Origin: Pseudohalocynthiibacter aestuariivivens
GTDB lineage: Bacteria; Pseudomonadota; Alphaproteobacteria; Rhodobacterales; Rhodobacteraceae
Length of the DNA stretch: 64,000 nucleotides
Reading direction: 5' to 3'
Assembly: GCF_011040495.1 (NCBI RefSeq)
Contig: NZ_CP049037.1
Coordinates: 1,798,001-1,862,000 of the forward strand
The notes beneath the pieces were generated by a model that was given only the letters and a program-made list of their open reading frames with translations, ran no database searches and had not been told where the DNA came from. Every line of letters starts with the position of its first letter. Position 1 is the first letter of the stretch. Made by a program: the position numbers and the translations under genes. Positions 8,595 to 16,885 of the stretch are shown here, in pieces.

Positions 8595-10205
8595 ATGAAT
8601 ACGACAGACAAGAACCGCGCGCCATCTGCGGCAGCAAAGGACGTTTCACATAAGGCAAACAAAGATCATGTTGTGATCTTTGACACCACGTTGCGCGACG
8701 GCGAACAATCACCCGGTGCAACCATGACCCATGCCGAAAAGCTGGAAATTGCAGGTCTTTTGGATGAAATGGGCGTCGATATCATCGAGGCCGGATTTCC
8801 GATCGCGTCCGAGGGCGACTTTAGCGCAGTCAGCGAGATCGCCAGAACCGCGCAACGGGCGGTAATATGCGGCCTTGCGCGCGCGCAAATCAGGGATATC
8901 GATCGCTGCTGGGAGGCAGTGCAACATGCGCGCCAGCCGCGCATTCACACCTTTATCGGCACCTCACCCCTGCACCGCGCCATTCCCAATCTCACCCAGG
9001 ATGAAATGGCCGACCGGATCCACCAGACCGTGACCCATGCCCGCAACTTGTGCGATAACGTGCAATGGTCACCAATGGATGCCACACGCACCGAATGGGA
9101 TTACCTCTGCCGCGTGGTCGAGATTGCGATCAAGGCAGGGGCCAGCACGATCAATATCCCCGATACCGTTGGTTACACCGCGCCGGTCGAGAGCGCCGAC
9201 CTCATCCGTCGTCTCATCGCAGAGGTGCCCGGCGCGCAGGACGTGATCTTTGCGACGCATTGCCACAACGATCTCGGGATGGCGACTGCCAACTCGCTCG
9301 CCGCTGTCGAAGGCGGTGCCCGGCAGATTGAATGCACCATCAACGGTCTGGGCGAACGCGCCGGTAACACCGCGCTGGAAGAGGTGGTGATGGCGATGAA
9401 AGTACGCCGCGATATCATGCCCTATACGACCAGTATCGACACCCGCAAGATCATGAACATCTCGCGCCGGGTCGCGGCTGTCAGCGGCTTTGCCGTGCAG
9501 TTCAACAAGGCGATCGTGGGCAAGAACGCCTTTGCCCACGAAAGCGGTATCCATCAGGATGGTATGCTCAAGAACGCCGAGACGTTCGAGATCATGCGCC
9601 CCGAGGATGTGGGCATCTCGGGCACGTCGCTGCCTTTGGGCAAACATTCCGGTCGTGCCGCACTGCGCGCCAAGCTCAAGGATCTGGGAATTGAGGCCGG
9701 TGATAACCAACTCAAGGATATCTTCGTGCGGTTCAAGGACCTCGCCGATCGCAAGAAAGAAGTCTTTGACGACGATTTACTCGCATTGGTCAGCACCACA
9801 GGGGAAGGCGAGGATTATCTGGAGTTGATCAATCTCAAGGTCATCTGCGGCACTGCACCTGCCGAGGCTGTTCTGGAAATGGACGTGGCCGGCGTAGAGA
9901 AATCCGCCACATGCCATGGTGATGGCCCCGTGGATGCCACGTTCAAGGCGGTGCGCGCGATTTACCCCAACGATGCCCGGCTGCAACTCTATCAGGTGAA
10001 TGCTGTGACCGAAGGCACTGATGCACAGGCCACAGTCAGCGTTCGCCTCGAAGAAGACGGATTGATCGCCACTGGCCAATCTGCCGATACAGATACAGTC
10101 GTAGCCTCTGCCCTCGCCTATATCCACGCGCTCAATCGCCTGCGCGTACGCCGTGAAAAGTCAAGCGGCGACGTGGCCGAAGTCAGCTACAAAGATCTGA
10201 CCTGA
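8595..10205 (+). CDS. leuA: 2-isopropylmalate synthase
   Basis: 536 residues. It condenses 2-ketoisovalerate with acetyl-CoA, the first committed step of leucine synthesis. The N-terminal TIM barrel shows the DRE-family signature TTLRDGEQSPGA, the metal ligands in ATHCHNDLGMA and the GGARQIECTINGLGERAGN block. The linker contains HESGIHQDG and the C-terminal allosteric leucine-binding domain follows from about residue 400. ATG 8595 was selected because it follows a purine-rich AAAGAGACC sequence; the open frame upstream reads through the attenuator. It is monocistronic: a strong hairpin follows 8 nt after the stop. Confidence 0.95.
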   Translation: MNTTDKNRAPSAAAKDVSHKANKDHVVIFDTTLRDGEQSPGATMTHAEKLEIAGLLDEMGVDIIEAGFPIASEGDFSAVSEIARTAQRAVICGLARAQIRDIDRCWEAVQHARQPRIHTFIGTSPLHRAIPNLTQDEMADRIHQTVTHARNLCDNVQWSPMDATRTEWDYLCRVVEIAIKAGASTINIPDTVGYTAPVESADLIRRLIAEVPGAQDVIFATHCHNDLGMATANSLAAVEGGARQIECTINGLGERAGNTALEEVVMAMKVRRDIMPYTTSIDTRKIMNISRRVAAVSGFAVQFNKAIVGKNAFAHESGIHQDGMLKNAETFEIMRPEDVGISGTSLPLGKHSGRAALRAKLKDLGIEAGDNQLKDIFVRFKDLADRKKEVFDDDLLALVSTTGEGEDYLELINLKVICGTAPAEAVLEMDVAGVEKSATCHGDGPVDATFKAVRAIYPNDARLQLYQVNAVTEGTDAQATVSVRLEEDGLIATGQSADTDTVVASALAYIHALNRLRVRREKSSGDVAEVSYKDLT

Positions 10206-10213
10206 ACCAAATC

Positions 10214-10245
10214 GGCCCGGAGCAACGCAAAGGCTGCTCCGGGCC
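10214..10245. terminator. Hairpin terminator downstream of leuA
   Basis: A perfect 11-bp stem, GGCCCGGAGCA at 10214-10224 and its complement at 10235-10245, with a 10-nt loop, starts 8 nt after the leuA stop. The sequence after it (AAGACTTTCTG) is only weakly T-rich. It may serve both convergent transcription units. Confidence 0.7.
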
Positions 10246-10273
10246 AAGACTTTCTGCGAAACATCTTAACCTC

Positions 10274-10294
10274 AGAAAATTCGTCGAATTTTCT
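10274..10294. repeat. Intergenic palindrome AGAAAATTCG-T-complement
   Basis: AGAAAATTCG (10274-10283) is followed after one base by its exact complement (10285-10294). It sits between the convergent leuA and cupin genes, 11 nt from the cupin stop. It resembles the other TTCG/CGAA-centred palindromes of the window. Confidence 0.6.
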
Positions 10295-10305
10295 CTGTCA
10301 CGACG

Positions 10306-10659
10306 TTACTCCACGATCATGTAGATCTTGCGCAGACGCTCAGTAATCTCCCAGACCACATACTGCCCCTTGGCAATAAAGAATGTATCACCCGGTCCGA
10401 AGCTTTCCTTGCGCCCGTCCTTATGCGTCAAGGTGATCGCCCCCGATACCACCGTCATCATCTCATGCACCGGATAACTCTCGATCACCTCACGTGTCGG
10501 CGCGCATTCCCACGTACCCGCCGTGATGCTTTCATCATGAGTGGCGAAATGGGTGTGATTCAGCTCAGTCTGGTCATCTGACGTAAAGGCACTGGCATCG
10601 GCGATATCCGACGGCCCCATTTCGGGGTTCGGATCAATGCCAAAGTTGCTTTCGCTCAT
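10306..10659 (-). CDS. Small cupin-domain protein
   Basis: 117 residues, a single cupin barrel of the DUF861/EutQ-like type. The conserved core reads AGTWECAPTREVIESYPVHEMMTVVSGAITLTHKDG followed by ESFGPGDTFFIAKG, i.e. the two cupin motifs, with a possible metal-binding His-Glu pair in motif 1. Function is unknown. Related proteins act as isomerases or epimerases or bind small ligands. AGGAGG lies 6 nt before ATG 10659. The acyl-CoA synthetase stop is only 20 nt upstream on the same strand, so the two genes are likely one operon. Confidence 0.8.
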   Translation of the reverse strand: MSESNFGIDPNPEMGPSDIADASAFTSDDQTELNHTHFATHDESITAGTWECAPTREVIESYPVHEMMTVVSGAITLTHKDGRKESFGPGDTFFIAKGQYVVWEITERLRKIYMIVE

Positions 10660-10679
10660 ATCGTCCTCCTGTTGCAGGA

Positions 10680-12563
10680 TCAGTCGGCCCATTCCCAGGG
10701 CCGTACGTACTGCCCCAGCACTTCGGACACTTTGGCATCTTCTACTGCGCCTGTCTTTTCCAGTTTCGCGACAAGACCACGTTTTTTATCATCCACGACT
10801 TCGCTCACCCGTGCAGCTACACCTGCCTTTTCCAGTTCCGCACTGTAGATGCGCGTGATCGCACGTTTGCGCAGATCGGGCTTGAACACCTTGCCCACGG
10901 CCGTTTTCGGCAGTTCGTCCAGAACCTCGATGTATTTGGGTTGCGCCGCCCGCTCGTGGACGTGTTCCTTGCAAAAATCACGCAGCGCGTCGGCGGTGAC
11001 GTTGCCGCCGTCGACCAGTTCCACATAGGCACAGGGCATTTCACCTGAATGCGCATCGGGCTGACCGATCGCCCCAGCCATCGCCACTTCGGGGTGACCC
11101 ATCAGCGCCTCTTCGATCTCGGCGGGGTCGATGTTGTGACCACCCCGAATGATCAGATCCTTGGCTCGTCCGGTAATCCACAAGTACCCATCCGCGTCGA
11201 TCCGGCCGAGATCGCCGGTGCGCAGAAATTTGTCCTGATGATACAGATCAGCGTTCTTGGCGGCCTCTGTATATGTGTGGCCCGGATAGACGCCCGGATT
11301 GTCGATGCAAATCTCGCCGACTTCGTCGGCTCCGCACTCGACCGTGCCATTTTCGGTCGTCTTAAAAATTTTGACGGTGGTATAAGGCAACGGCACACCG
11401 ACCGATCCGACCTTTTTGGCCCCTTCAGGCGGGTTGCACGACACAAGGCAGGTGGCCTCGGTCAGACCATAGCCCTCGATCACGGTCATGCCAGTCGCGC
11501 TCTCGAATCGGTTGAACAGTTCCAGCGGCATCGGCGCGGACCCCGAAAACGCATTCTTGACGGTCGAAACATCCGCATCGACTTTACGCTGCATCAACGC
11601 AGAAACAGCCGTCGGCACGGTGATGACAAAGCTGATTTTCCAGCGTTCACACAGTTTCCAGAAATTGTCGAAAACACCGTCGCCGCGATAGCCCGCAGGC
11701 GTGGGGAACACCACATGCGCCCCCGATTTGATCATCGCCATCAGGATCACATGGCATGCAAAAACGTGAAACAGCGGCAGCGGGCACATGATCACATCGT
11801 TTTCATCGAACAACAGACGATGGCCCAGCCAGCCATTATAGATCATGCCGGAATAGCGGTGTTGTGCCACCTTTGGCATTCCGGTTGTACCGCCGGTATG
11901 GAAATAGGCGCCGACACGGTCCTGCCCCCCGTCGTCAAAGCCGAGAGCCTTCGGTTGCTTCGCCGATTCTTTGACGAAGTCCCTTACATCCGCATGGTGG
12001 GAGGTCGGCACCTTGGGCCGCAGCAACGGCACCAGCCAGCTTTTCGGTGGCGATAGATAACGGTTGAGGTCAATCTCCAGCACGGTTTTGACGTTCGGCG
12101 CATCCTTGACTGCAAGGGCGGTTTTCTGCGCGATATCCGTCTTGGGAAAGGCCTTGAGCGTGACGACAACCTTTGCGTTCGTTTCGCGCAGGATGGCACT
12201 GATCTGCTCTGACTCTAGCAGCGGGTTGATCGGGTTTACGATCCCCGCAATCATACCGCCAATCGTCGCAGTCGCCGTTTCCAGACAGTTGGGCAACACC
12301 AGCGCCACCACATCCGTCTCGCCAACCCCAAGCTTGCGAAACAGGTTCGCGGCCTGGCAGGTCTGATCACGAAACTCTGACCATGTCAGCGTCTGTGCCT
12401 TGTCTGTTGGGCCGGAAAACAGTTGATAGCTGATCGCGGGCCGGTCAGGAAAAGCGACTGCTGTTTCCTGTAGCATCGCATAGAGTGTTTTGGGCCGCTC
12501 GCGGTCCTCCCACGAAATTTCGTTCTCAATATCCAGCACATCCTGCCGCACAGCAAAACTCAT
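10680..12563 (-). CDS. Acyl-CoA synthetase (AMP-binding, ANL superfamily)
   Basis: 627 residues. It activates a carboxylic acid as its AMP ester and then its CoA thioester. The P-loop-like motif is HTGGTTGMPKVAQH, followed by the EGYGLTEAT adenylate motif, the RTGDLGRIDADGYLWITGRAKDLI hinge region, and the catalytic lysine context LPKTAVGKVFKPDLR near the C-terminus. The family includes fatty-acyl-CoA and aryl-acid ligases; the acid used here is unknown. The ATG at 12563 gives the usual MSFAVRQD-type N-terminus. It probably forms an operon with the downstream cupin gene and is divergent from the iron-binding protein gene at 12797. Confidence 0.88.
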   Translation of the reverse strand: MSFAVRQDVLDIENEISWEDRERPKTLYAMLQETAVAFPDRPAISYQLFSGPTDKAQTLTWSEFRDQTCQAANLFRKLGVGETDVVALVLPNCLETATATIGGMIAGIVNPINPLLESEQISAILRETNAKVVVTLKAFPKTDIAQKTALAVKDAPNVKTVLEIDLNRYLSPPKSWLVPLLRPKVPTSHHADVRDFVKESAKQPKALGFDDGGQDRVGAYFHTGGTTGMPKVAQHRYSGMIYNGWLGHRLLFDENDVIMCPLPLFHVFACHVILMAMIKSGAHVVFPTPAGYRGDGVFDNFWKLCERWKISFVITVPTAVSALMQRKVDADVSTVKNAFSGSAPMPLELFNRFESATGMTVIEGYGLTEATCLVSCNPPEGAKKVGSVGVPLPYTTVKIFKTTENGTVECGADEVGEICIDNPGVYPGHTYTEAAKNADLYHQDKFLRTGDLGRIDADGYLWITGRAKDLIIRGGHNIDPAEIEEALMGHPEVAMAGAIGQPDAHSGEMPCAYVELVDGGNVTADALRDFCKEHVHERAAQPKYIEVLDELPKTAVGKVFKPDLRKRAITRIYSAELEKAGVAARVSEVVDDKKRGLVAKLEKTGAVEDAKVSEVLGQYVRPWEWAD

Positions 12564-12740
12564 GGCCCGTCCTCCCCTATTTGCGCGCCGCTCCACCAGC
12601 GCGTGACGTCATCGTTCAAGCAGAATGAGTGTCCGCGCGCCAATGCGCAAGTTTTACGCTGCGTTTACTAGGGTCATTGAAGGCAAAGAGGCATCAGTAA
12701 AGGATTTGGGCGCTCGACATTTTGACTTGACTATTTTTGT

Positions 12741-12771
12741 CGGAAATTACAGGAATGCCCGAGTAATTCCG
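12741..12771. promoter_or_regulatory. Inverted repeat upstream of the iron-binding protein gene, possible operator
   Basis: CGGAAATTAC (12741-12750) and GTAATTCCG (12763-12771) form an inverted repeat with one bulged A and a 12-nt centre. It lies 25-56 nt before the start at 12797, a good place for a repressor site. TTGACT-like -35 sequences occur just upstream (12722-12732). I cannot match it to a specific iron regulator (Fur/Mur, RirA or Irr). Confidence 0.35.
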
Positions 12772-12796
12772 TCAGACTATAAGGAAGGGCCTTCTG

Positions 12797-13819
12797 ATGT
12801 TCCGTTTTGCCACCCGTACCGCGATTGCCGCACTATCGCTAAGTGCGATGACTGCCACCGCCATGGCTGCCGAGGTTAACGTCTATTCCTCGCGCCACTA
12901 CGACAGTGATGATGCGCTCTACGAGAAATTCACCGATGAGACGGGCATCACCGTCAACCGTATCGAGGGCAAAGCCGACGAGTTGATCGCGCGCCTCAAG
13001 GCCGAAGGCGACAACAGCCCGGCTGATGTATTCATCACCGTTGACATCGGCCGTATGGGACGCGCCGAAGAGGCCGGTGTGATCCAGCCGCTGCAGTCTG
13101 ATGTCATCGCCAACACCGTACCTGCGCACCTGCGCCATCCCGATGATCTGTGGTTCGGCGTCAGCCAACGTGCGCGCATCATCTTTTACGCCAAGGATCG
13201 GGTCGAAAACCCACCTATGACCTACGAAGCCCTGACCGACGACGAATGGAAGGGCCGGATTTGCATCCGTTCGTCCAGCAACATCTACAACCAGTCACTG
13301 TTGGCTTCGATCATTGAGGCTGACGGCGAAGAAGGTGCGCGCGAATGGGCCACCGGCATGGTCGACAATATGGCGCGTGCACCACAAGGCGGTGACACTG
13401 ACCAGTTGCGCGGCCTCGTGTCCGGTGAATGTGATGTGGCCGTCGCCAACCATTACTATTTCCTGCGTGGTTTCGACAAAGACGTAGAAGGGCTGACTTC
13501 CGGCATCGACAATATCGGCTGGGTCTGGCCGAACCAATCGGACCGTGGCGCGCACCTGAACCTGACAGCAGCAGCAATGACCGTTTCCTCACCCAACCCA
13601 GATCAGGCCAGAACGCTGCTGGAGTTTCTGACCAGCGCGTATGCGCAGCAGCATTTCGCGGATCAGAACAACGAATATCCTGCGGTTCCCGGTGTCGGCC
13701 TTGGTGAAGGCCCGGCGCGTCTGGGCTTCTTCATTCCCGACACAGCCACACCTACAGCCGCCTTCAGCGCCAATGCGGCCAAGGCGCAGGCGATCTTCAA
13801 TCAGGTCGGCTGGCAATAA
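12797..13819 (+). CDS. Periplasmic Fe3+-binding protein (FbpA/AfuA-like)
   Basis: 340 residues. A Sec signal peptide (MFRFATRTAIAALSLSAMTATAMAA) ends in an AxA site. The mature protein starts EVNVYSSRHYDSDDALYEKF, the hallmark of ferric-iron binding proteins of the extracellular solute-binding family 1. The adjacent tyrosines in VANHYYFLRGF match the Tyr-Tyr iron ligands of FbpA. It would deliver Fe3+ to an inner-membrane ABC permease. No permease or ATPase gene is adjacent, so it is an orphan here. A hairpin terminator follows, and the gene is convergent with the GlcD-like flavoprotein gene. Confidence 0.88.
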   Translation: MFRFATRTAIAALSLSAMTATAMAAEVNVYSSRHYDSDDALYEKFTDETGITVNRIEGKADELIARLKAEGDNSPADVFITVDIGRMGRAEEAGVIQPLQSDVIANTVPAHLRHPDDLWFGVSQRARIIFYAKDRVENPPMTYEALTDDEWKGRICIRSSSNIYNQSLLASIIEADGEEGAREWATGMVDNMARAPQGGDTDQLRGLVSGECDVAVANHYYFLRGFDKDVEGLTSGIDNIGWVWPNQSDRGAHLNLTAAAMTVSSPNPDQARTLLEFLTSAYAQQHFADQNNEYPAVPGVGLGEGPARLGFFIPDTATPTAAFSANAAKAQAIFNQVGWQ

Positions 13820-13830
13820 AATCAGACCAC

Positions 13831-13857
13831 ACCCCGGAGCGTCTCGCGCTCTGGGGT
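13831..13857. terminator. Hairpin terminator after the iron-binding protein gene
   Basis: ACCCCGGAGCG (13831-13841) pairs with 13847-13857 through 11 pairs including one G-T, with a 5-nt loop. It lies 11 nt after the stop and between convergent genes, so it may act on both strands. A T-run is present only on the minus-strand side (GATTTTA). Confidence 0.6.
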
Positions 13858-13862
13858 ACACC

Positions 13863-13880
13863 GATAATTCGCGAATTGTC
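13863..13880. repeat. Intergenic palindrome with AATTCGCGAATT core
   Basis: A perfect palindrome AATTCGCGAATT at 13866-13877, identical in its core to the one at 2121-2132, lies between two convergent genes. Flanking GA and TC extend the stem across one G-T pair. Confidence 0.6.
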
Positions 13881-13890
13881 TGGTTCTACA

Positions 13891-15312
13891 TCAGACAGAG
13901 GCGCGCAGCACTGCTCCGGGGTTCATAATACCTGCCGGATCAAGTGCAGCCTTGATCGCCCGCATCGCCTCCAGCTTGGTCGGATCGCCGTAGCGTTCCA
14001 AATCATCCACCTTTAGCCGACCGATACCGTGCTCTGCACTGACCGACCCGCCGATCTCGTGGACCAGATCATGTACGGCGCGTTTGATATCATCGCTCAG
14101 ATGGGCATAATCTGCCCGGCTTTCGCCGTGTTTGGGAAAGATATTATAGTGCAGGTTGCCATCGCCCAGATGCCCGAAACAGTTGATGCGGAAATGCCCC
14201 AGCGCGCCGATCACCCCGGCGGCTTTTTCGATGAATTCAGGCACCATCCCAAGCGGCACCGATATATCATGCGAGCTGATTGACCCGATACGCCGGTTCG
14301 CCTCTGGGATTTGCTCGCGCAACTCCCAGAAACTTTGCCGCTGGCCTTCTGACTGTGCGATCACACCGTCGCTAACTAGGCCAGCCTCAGCTGCCTCTTC
14401 AAATATCCGCTCCAGTGCCGACGCAGGATCCAGCCCGCGTGCCATCCCCAGATCAATCAGCACGCACCACTCTGGCTGCGTGTTAAAGGGTTGTCGCAGA
14501 TCAGGCAGCGCCTCAGATAAAAACGCCAATCCTTGACCGTGGATCAACTCGAACGCACTCACGCCCTCACCTACATGATCCTTTGCCAGTGCCAGCAGAG
14601 CGAGCGCCGCCGTCGGGCTGTCCACAACCATCAATGCAGTACCTTCGCTCGCAGGGCGCGGAACCAACGTAAGTGTGGCTGCGGTGATCACCCCCAATGT
14701 GCCCTCGGACCCGATCAGTAGATTGCGCAGATCATAGCCGGTATTGTCCTTACGCAGCCTCTTCAGCCCGTTCCAGAGATCCCCATTTGGCAGAACCGCC
14801 TCGATTCCCAGACAAAGATCCCGCGCATTGCCATAGCGCAGCACATTCACCCCACCCGCATTCGTCGCCAGCAGCCCGCCAATCCGCGCAGAACCCTTGG
14901 ACGCGATACTTAGCGGGAAGAGCCGCTCTGCCGCCGCCGCCGCATCATGCACGTCAGACAGGATCGCCCCGGCTTCAACCACCATGACGTTCTCTTCCGG
15001 GTAGAGTCCGCGCACCGCCGTCATCCGTTCCAAGCTCAGCAAAATCGGCAGCGGCCCCGCCGGGCTGACCTGCCCCCCGACCAATCCAGTTCCACCGGAA
15101 TAAGGAATAACTGGCACGCGTTGCGTATTGGCGATCTGAATAACCTGCGCAACTTCGCGGGCGGATGCCGGGGCCACCAGCACGCCTGCTTGCCCGTGCC
15201 AACGCCCGCGTGGCTCTTCCAGATACCTCGGTGCCACGTCGCGCAACGCGGCCTCGGGCAAAGCCGCCGCAAGCGCATCAAGACATTTCTGATCAACTGA
15301 ATTCAATTGCAT
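13891..15312 (-). CDS. FAD-linked oxidase, GlcD/D-lactate dehydrogenase-like
   Basis: 473 residues of the vanillyl-alcohol-oxidase flavoprotein fold. The N-terminal FAD domain contains PYSGGTGLVGGQV and NAGGVNVLRYGNARD. The C-terminal cap domain has FGHLGDGNLHYNIFPKHG and ends with SAEHGIGRLK and PAGIMNPGAVL. Members oxidise 2-hydroxyacids such as glycolate, D-lactate or D-2-hydroxyglutarate and pass electrons to cytochromes or quinone. No glcE or glcF is adjacent, so a single-subunit dehydrogenase is more likely than glycolate oxidase. It resembles the gene at 51460-52875 and the two are probably distant paralogues. Confidence 0.85.
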   Translation of the reverse strand: MQLNSVDQKCLDALAAALPEAALRDVAPRYLEEPRGRWHGQAGVLVAPASAREVAQVIQIANTQRVPVIPYSGGTGLVGGQVSPAGPLPILLSLERMTAVRGLYPEENVMVVEAGAILSDVHDAAAAAERLFPLSIASKGSARIGGLLATNAGGVNVLRYGNARDLCLGIEAVLPNGDLWNGLKRLRKDNTGYDLRNLLIGSEGTLGVITAATLTLVPRPASEGTALMVVDSPTAALALLALAKDHVGEGVSAFELIHGQGLAFLSEALPDLRQPFNTQPEWCVLIDLGMARGLDPASALERIFEEAAEAGLVSDGVIAQSEGQRQSFWELREQIPEANRRIGSISSHDISVPLGMVPEFIEKAAGVIGALGHFRINCFGHLGDGNLHYNIFPKHGESRADYAHLSDDIKRAVHDLVHEIGGSVSAEHGIGRLKVDDLERYGDPTKLEAMRAIKAALDPAGIMNPGAVLRASV

Positions 15313-15417
15313 GCCTGACCATACGAAACCTTATCGACGGGCAAAACCTTCCATTCACCGGTCGCGGTGTTTTAACGAAAAATCTGACGAAACAATTCGT
15401 CGAGCTCTCCCTTCGGA

Positions 15418-16245
15418 CTACTCGCCTCTGGTCAAAAATTTCGGCCGCAACACTATAACAGTCGGTCGCTCCGGTAGCGTTCGCAGTGATAGGGTGACAT
15501 CATGCGCGCCGTGGCTCTCAATAGCGAACTCGCTTGCCATTCCCGCTAGAAATGCACCGAGCGTTCCGTCATGAAACCAGTGCATCGGTATCACCACACT
15601 CGCCTTTAGCCGCTGCAACAGAGCGATCATTGTCGGCAGATCCAGCGTCATGCCGCCATCAACCGGCGCCATCACCACATCCATCCGCCCCAGCGCCGCG
15701 AATTGAGCGTCATCAGGCATGTGGTGCAAATGTCCTAGATGTCCGATGCACAGCCCCGCTACCTCGAAAACAAAAATCGAATTGCCGTGGCGTTCGACTC
15801 CATCATGGTACGCGCTCCGAATATCCGTCGGAACATTGCGGATCAGCATGCTCCCTAGATCCAGATGATGAGCCGCCCCACCCGGTTCATCGCTCCAGCC
15901 GCGCAGGACATGAGGGATGGCTGGGTCGGGGAAAGCTGTCCAATGCGTCTCGTGCGCATGGTTCATGGTCACCACATCAGGCGTGAAATCGACATTACCG
16001 ACAAACCCGGTGAAATCGGTTACCGCCGAGAGCCCTTCGCTGGTCTGGATCAAAAAAGCTGAGTGCGCGAGGTATCGCAATCGGACTGAATGTTCTGCGA
16101 CCGGGGTTTGAAACGATGCATTGTGCAGATAGATCACCCCCGGCGCGGCCTCCGCGACGGCGATGCAATGACTGGGCCGCCGATCCTGCGCCACGGCGGC
16201 GCCCGATGCACATAAGCAGATGAAAAGAAGCAGACTGCGAACCAT
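15418..16245 (-). CDS. Exported MBL-fold protein, UlaG/YtnP-like
   Basis: 275 residues. The signal peptide MVRSLLLFICLCASGAAVAQ directs it to the periplasm. The body has the metallo-beta-lactamase layout but the canonical HxHxDH is replaced by NHAHETH (HxHExH). Other likely metal ligands are in LGHLGHLHH and in IPMHWFHDG, which resembles the UlaG-like branch. The enzyme activity is unknown. It is preceded on the same strand by the GNAT gene's 3' end after a 55-nt gap, and followed by a short GACGAA/TTCGTC inverted repeat at 15386-15401. Confidence 0.8.
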   Translation of the reverse strand: MVRSLLLFICLCASGAAVAQDRRPSHCIAVAEAAPGVIYLHNASFQTPVAEHSVRLRYLAHSAFLIQTSEGLSAVTDFTGFVGNVDFTPDVVTMNHAHETHWTAFPDPAIPHVLRGWSDEPGGAAHHLDLGSMLIRNVPTDIRSAYHDGVERHGNSIFVFEVAGLCIGHLGHLHHMPDDAQFAALGRMDVVMAPVDGGMTLDLPTMIALLQRLKASVVIPMHWFHDGTLGAFLAGMASEFAIESHGAHDVTLSLRTLPERPTVIVLRPKFLTRGE

Positions 16246-16300
16246 CTTTGCACTCCCGACCTAGGGTTAAGATAGCGCAAATCGATCCCTTGTCAGATTT

Positions 16301-16885
16301 TTAACCTGCGCCTGTGCGACCACGACGATCCGCACGAATCGCCGCATAGAGCACATGTGTCCGCCAGCGCCCGTTGATCTGAAGATAGCTCTGCGCGACG
16401 CCCTCATATTTGAACCCGCATTTTTCTAACAGCCCCCGCGAGGCCGCATTTTCCGGCAGGCAAGCTGCCTCCAGACGGCTGATGTCGAGTCGTTCAAACG
16501 CGTAATGTGTCACCGCCTCGATCGCCTCTCGCATGTACCCCTGCCGTGCATGGTGCTCGCCGATCCAATAGCCCACGGTTCCTGCCTGCGCTGGGCCACG
16601 GCGGATATTGTCCACCGTGATGGCACCGACCAGTGTCTCTGTTTCTCGACGGTATAGGAACAACGGCAACGCTGCGCCGTCGCGTATCGCGCGCTGCGCC
16701 CAGTAGACCCGGTTGGTAAACCCCTTGCGGGCCAGATGGTCGTCCGACCACAATGGTTCCCACGGAACCAGAAACTCGGCGCTGGATTGTCGCAAACTGC
16801 TCCAGGCGCGATAGTCCGTCAGAACGGGCGGGCGCAACGTCAGTCGCTCGGTCTCGATACGGACCTTGCGACGTGGCAGGAACAT
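16301..16885 (-). CDS. GNAT N-acetyltransferase, RimJ/RimL type
   Basis: 194 residues. The N-terminus RIETERLTLRPPVLTDYRAW and the body VGYWIGEHHARQGYMREAIEAVTHYAFERLDISRLEAACLPENAASRGLLEKCGFKYEG match GNAT acetyltransferases that modify protein N-terminal alanines (RimJ/L). In that stretch RQGYMREA is the acetyl-CoA pyrophosphate-binding segment and NAASRGLLEKCGF is motif B. The ATG overlaps the stop of the upstream M16 peptidase (TGATG), which indicates translational coupling as the last gene of the surf1-thrC-M16 run. The ribosomal target is an inference from family membership only. Confidence 0.85.
   Translation of the reverse strand: MFLPRRKVRIETERLTLRPPVLTDYRAWSSLRQSSAEFLVPWEPLWSDDHLARKGFTNRVYWAQRAIRDGAALPLFLYRRETETLVGAITVDNIRRGPAQAGTVGYWIGEHHARQGYMREAIEAVTHYAFERLDISRLEAACLPENAASRGLLEKCGFKYEGVAQSYLQINGRWRTHVLYAAIRADRRGRTGAG

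Noticed and set aside
11049..12056. 335-codon plus-strand frame opposite the acyl-CoA synthetase
   Set aside because: Antisense shadow with no start context and Arg/His-rich composition typical of a wrong frame.
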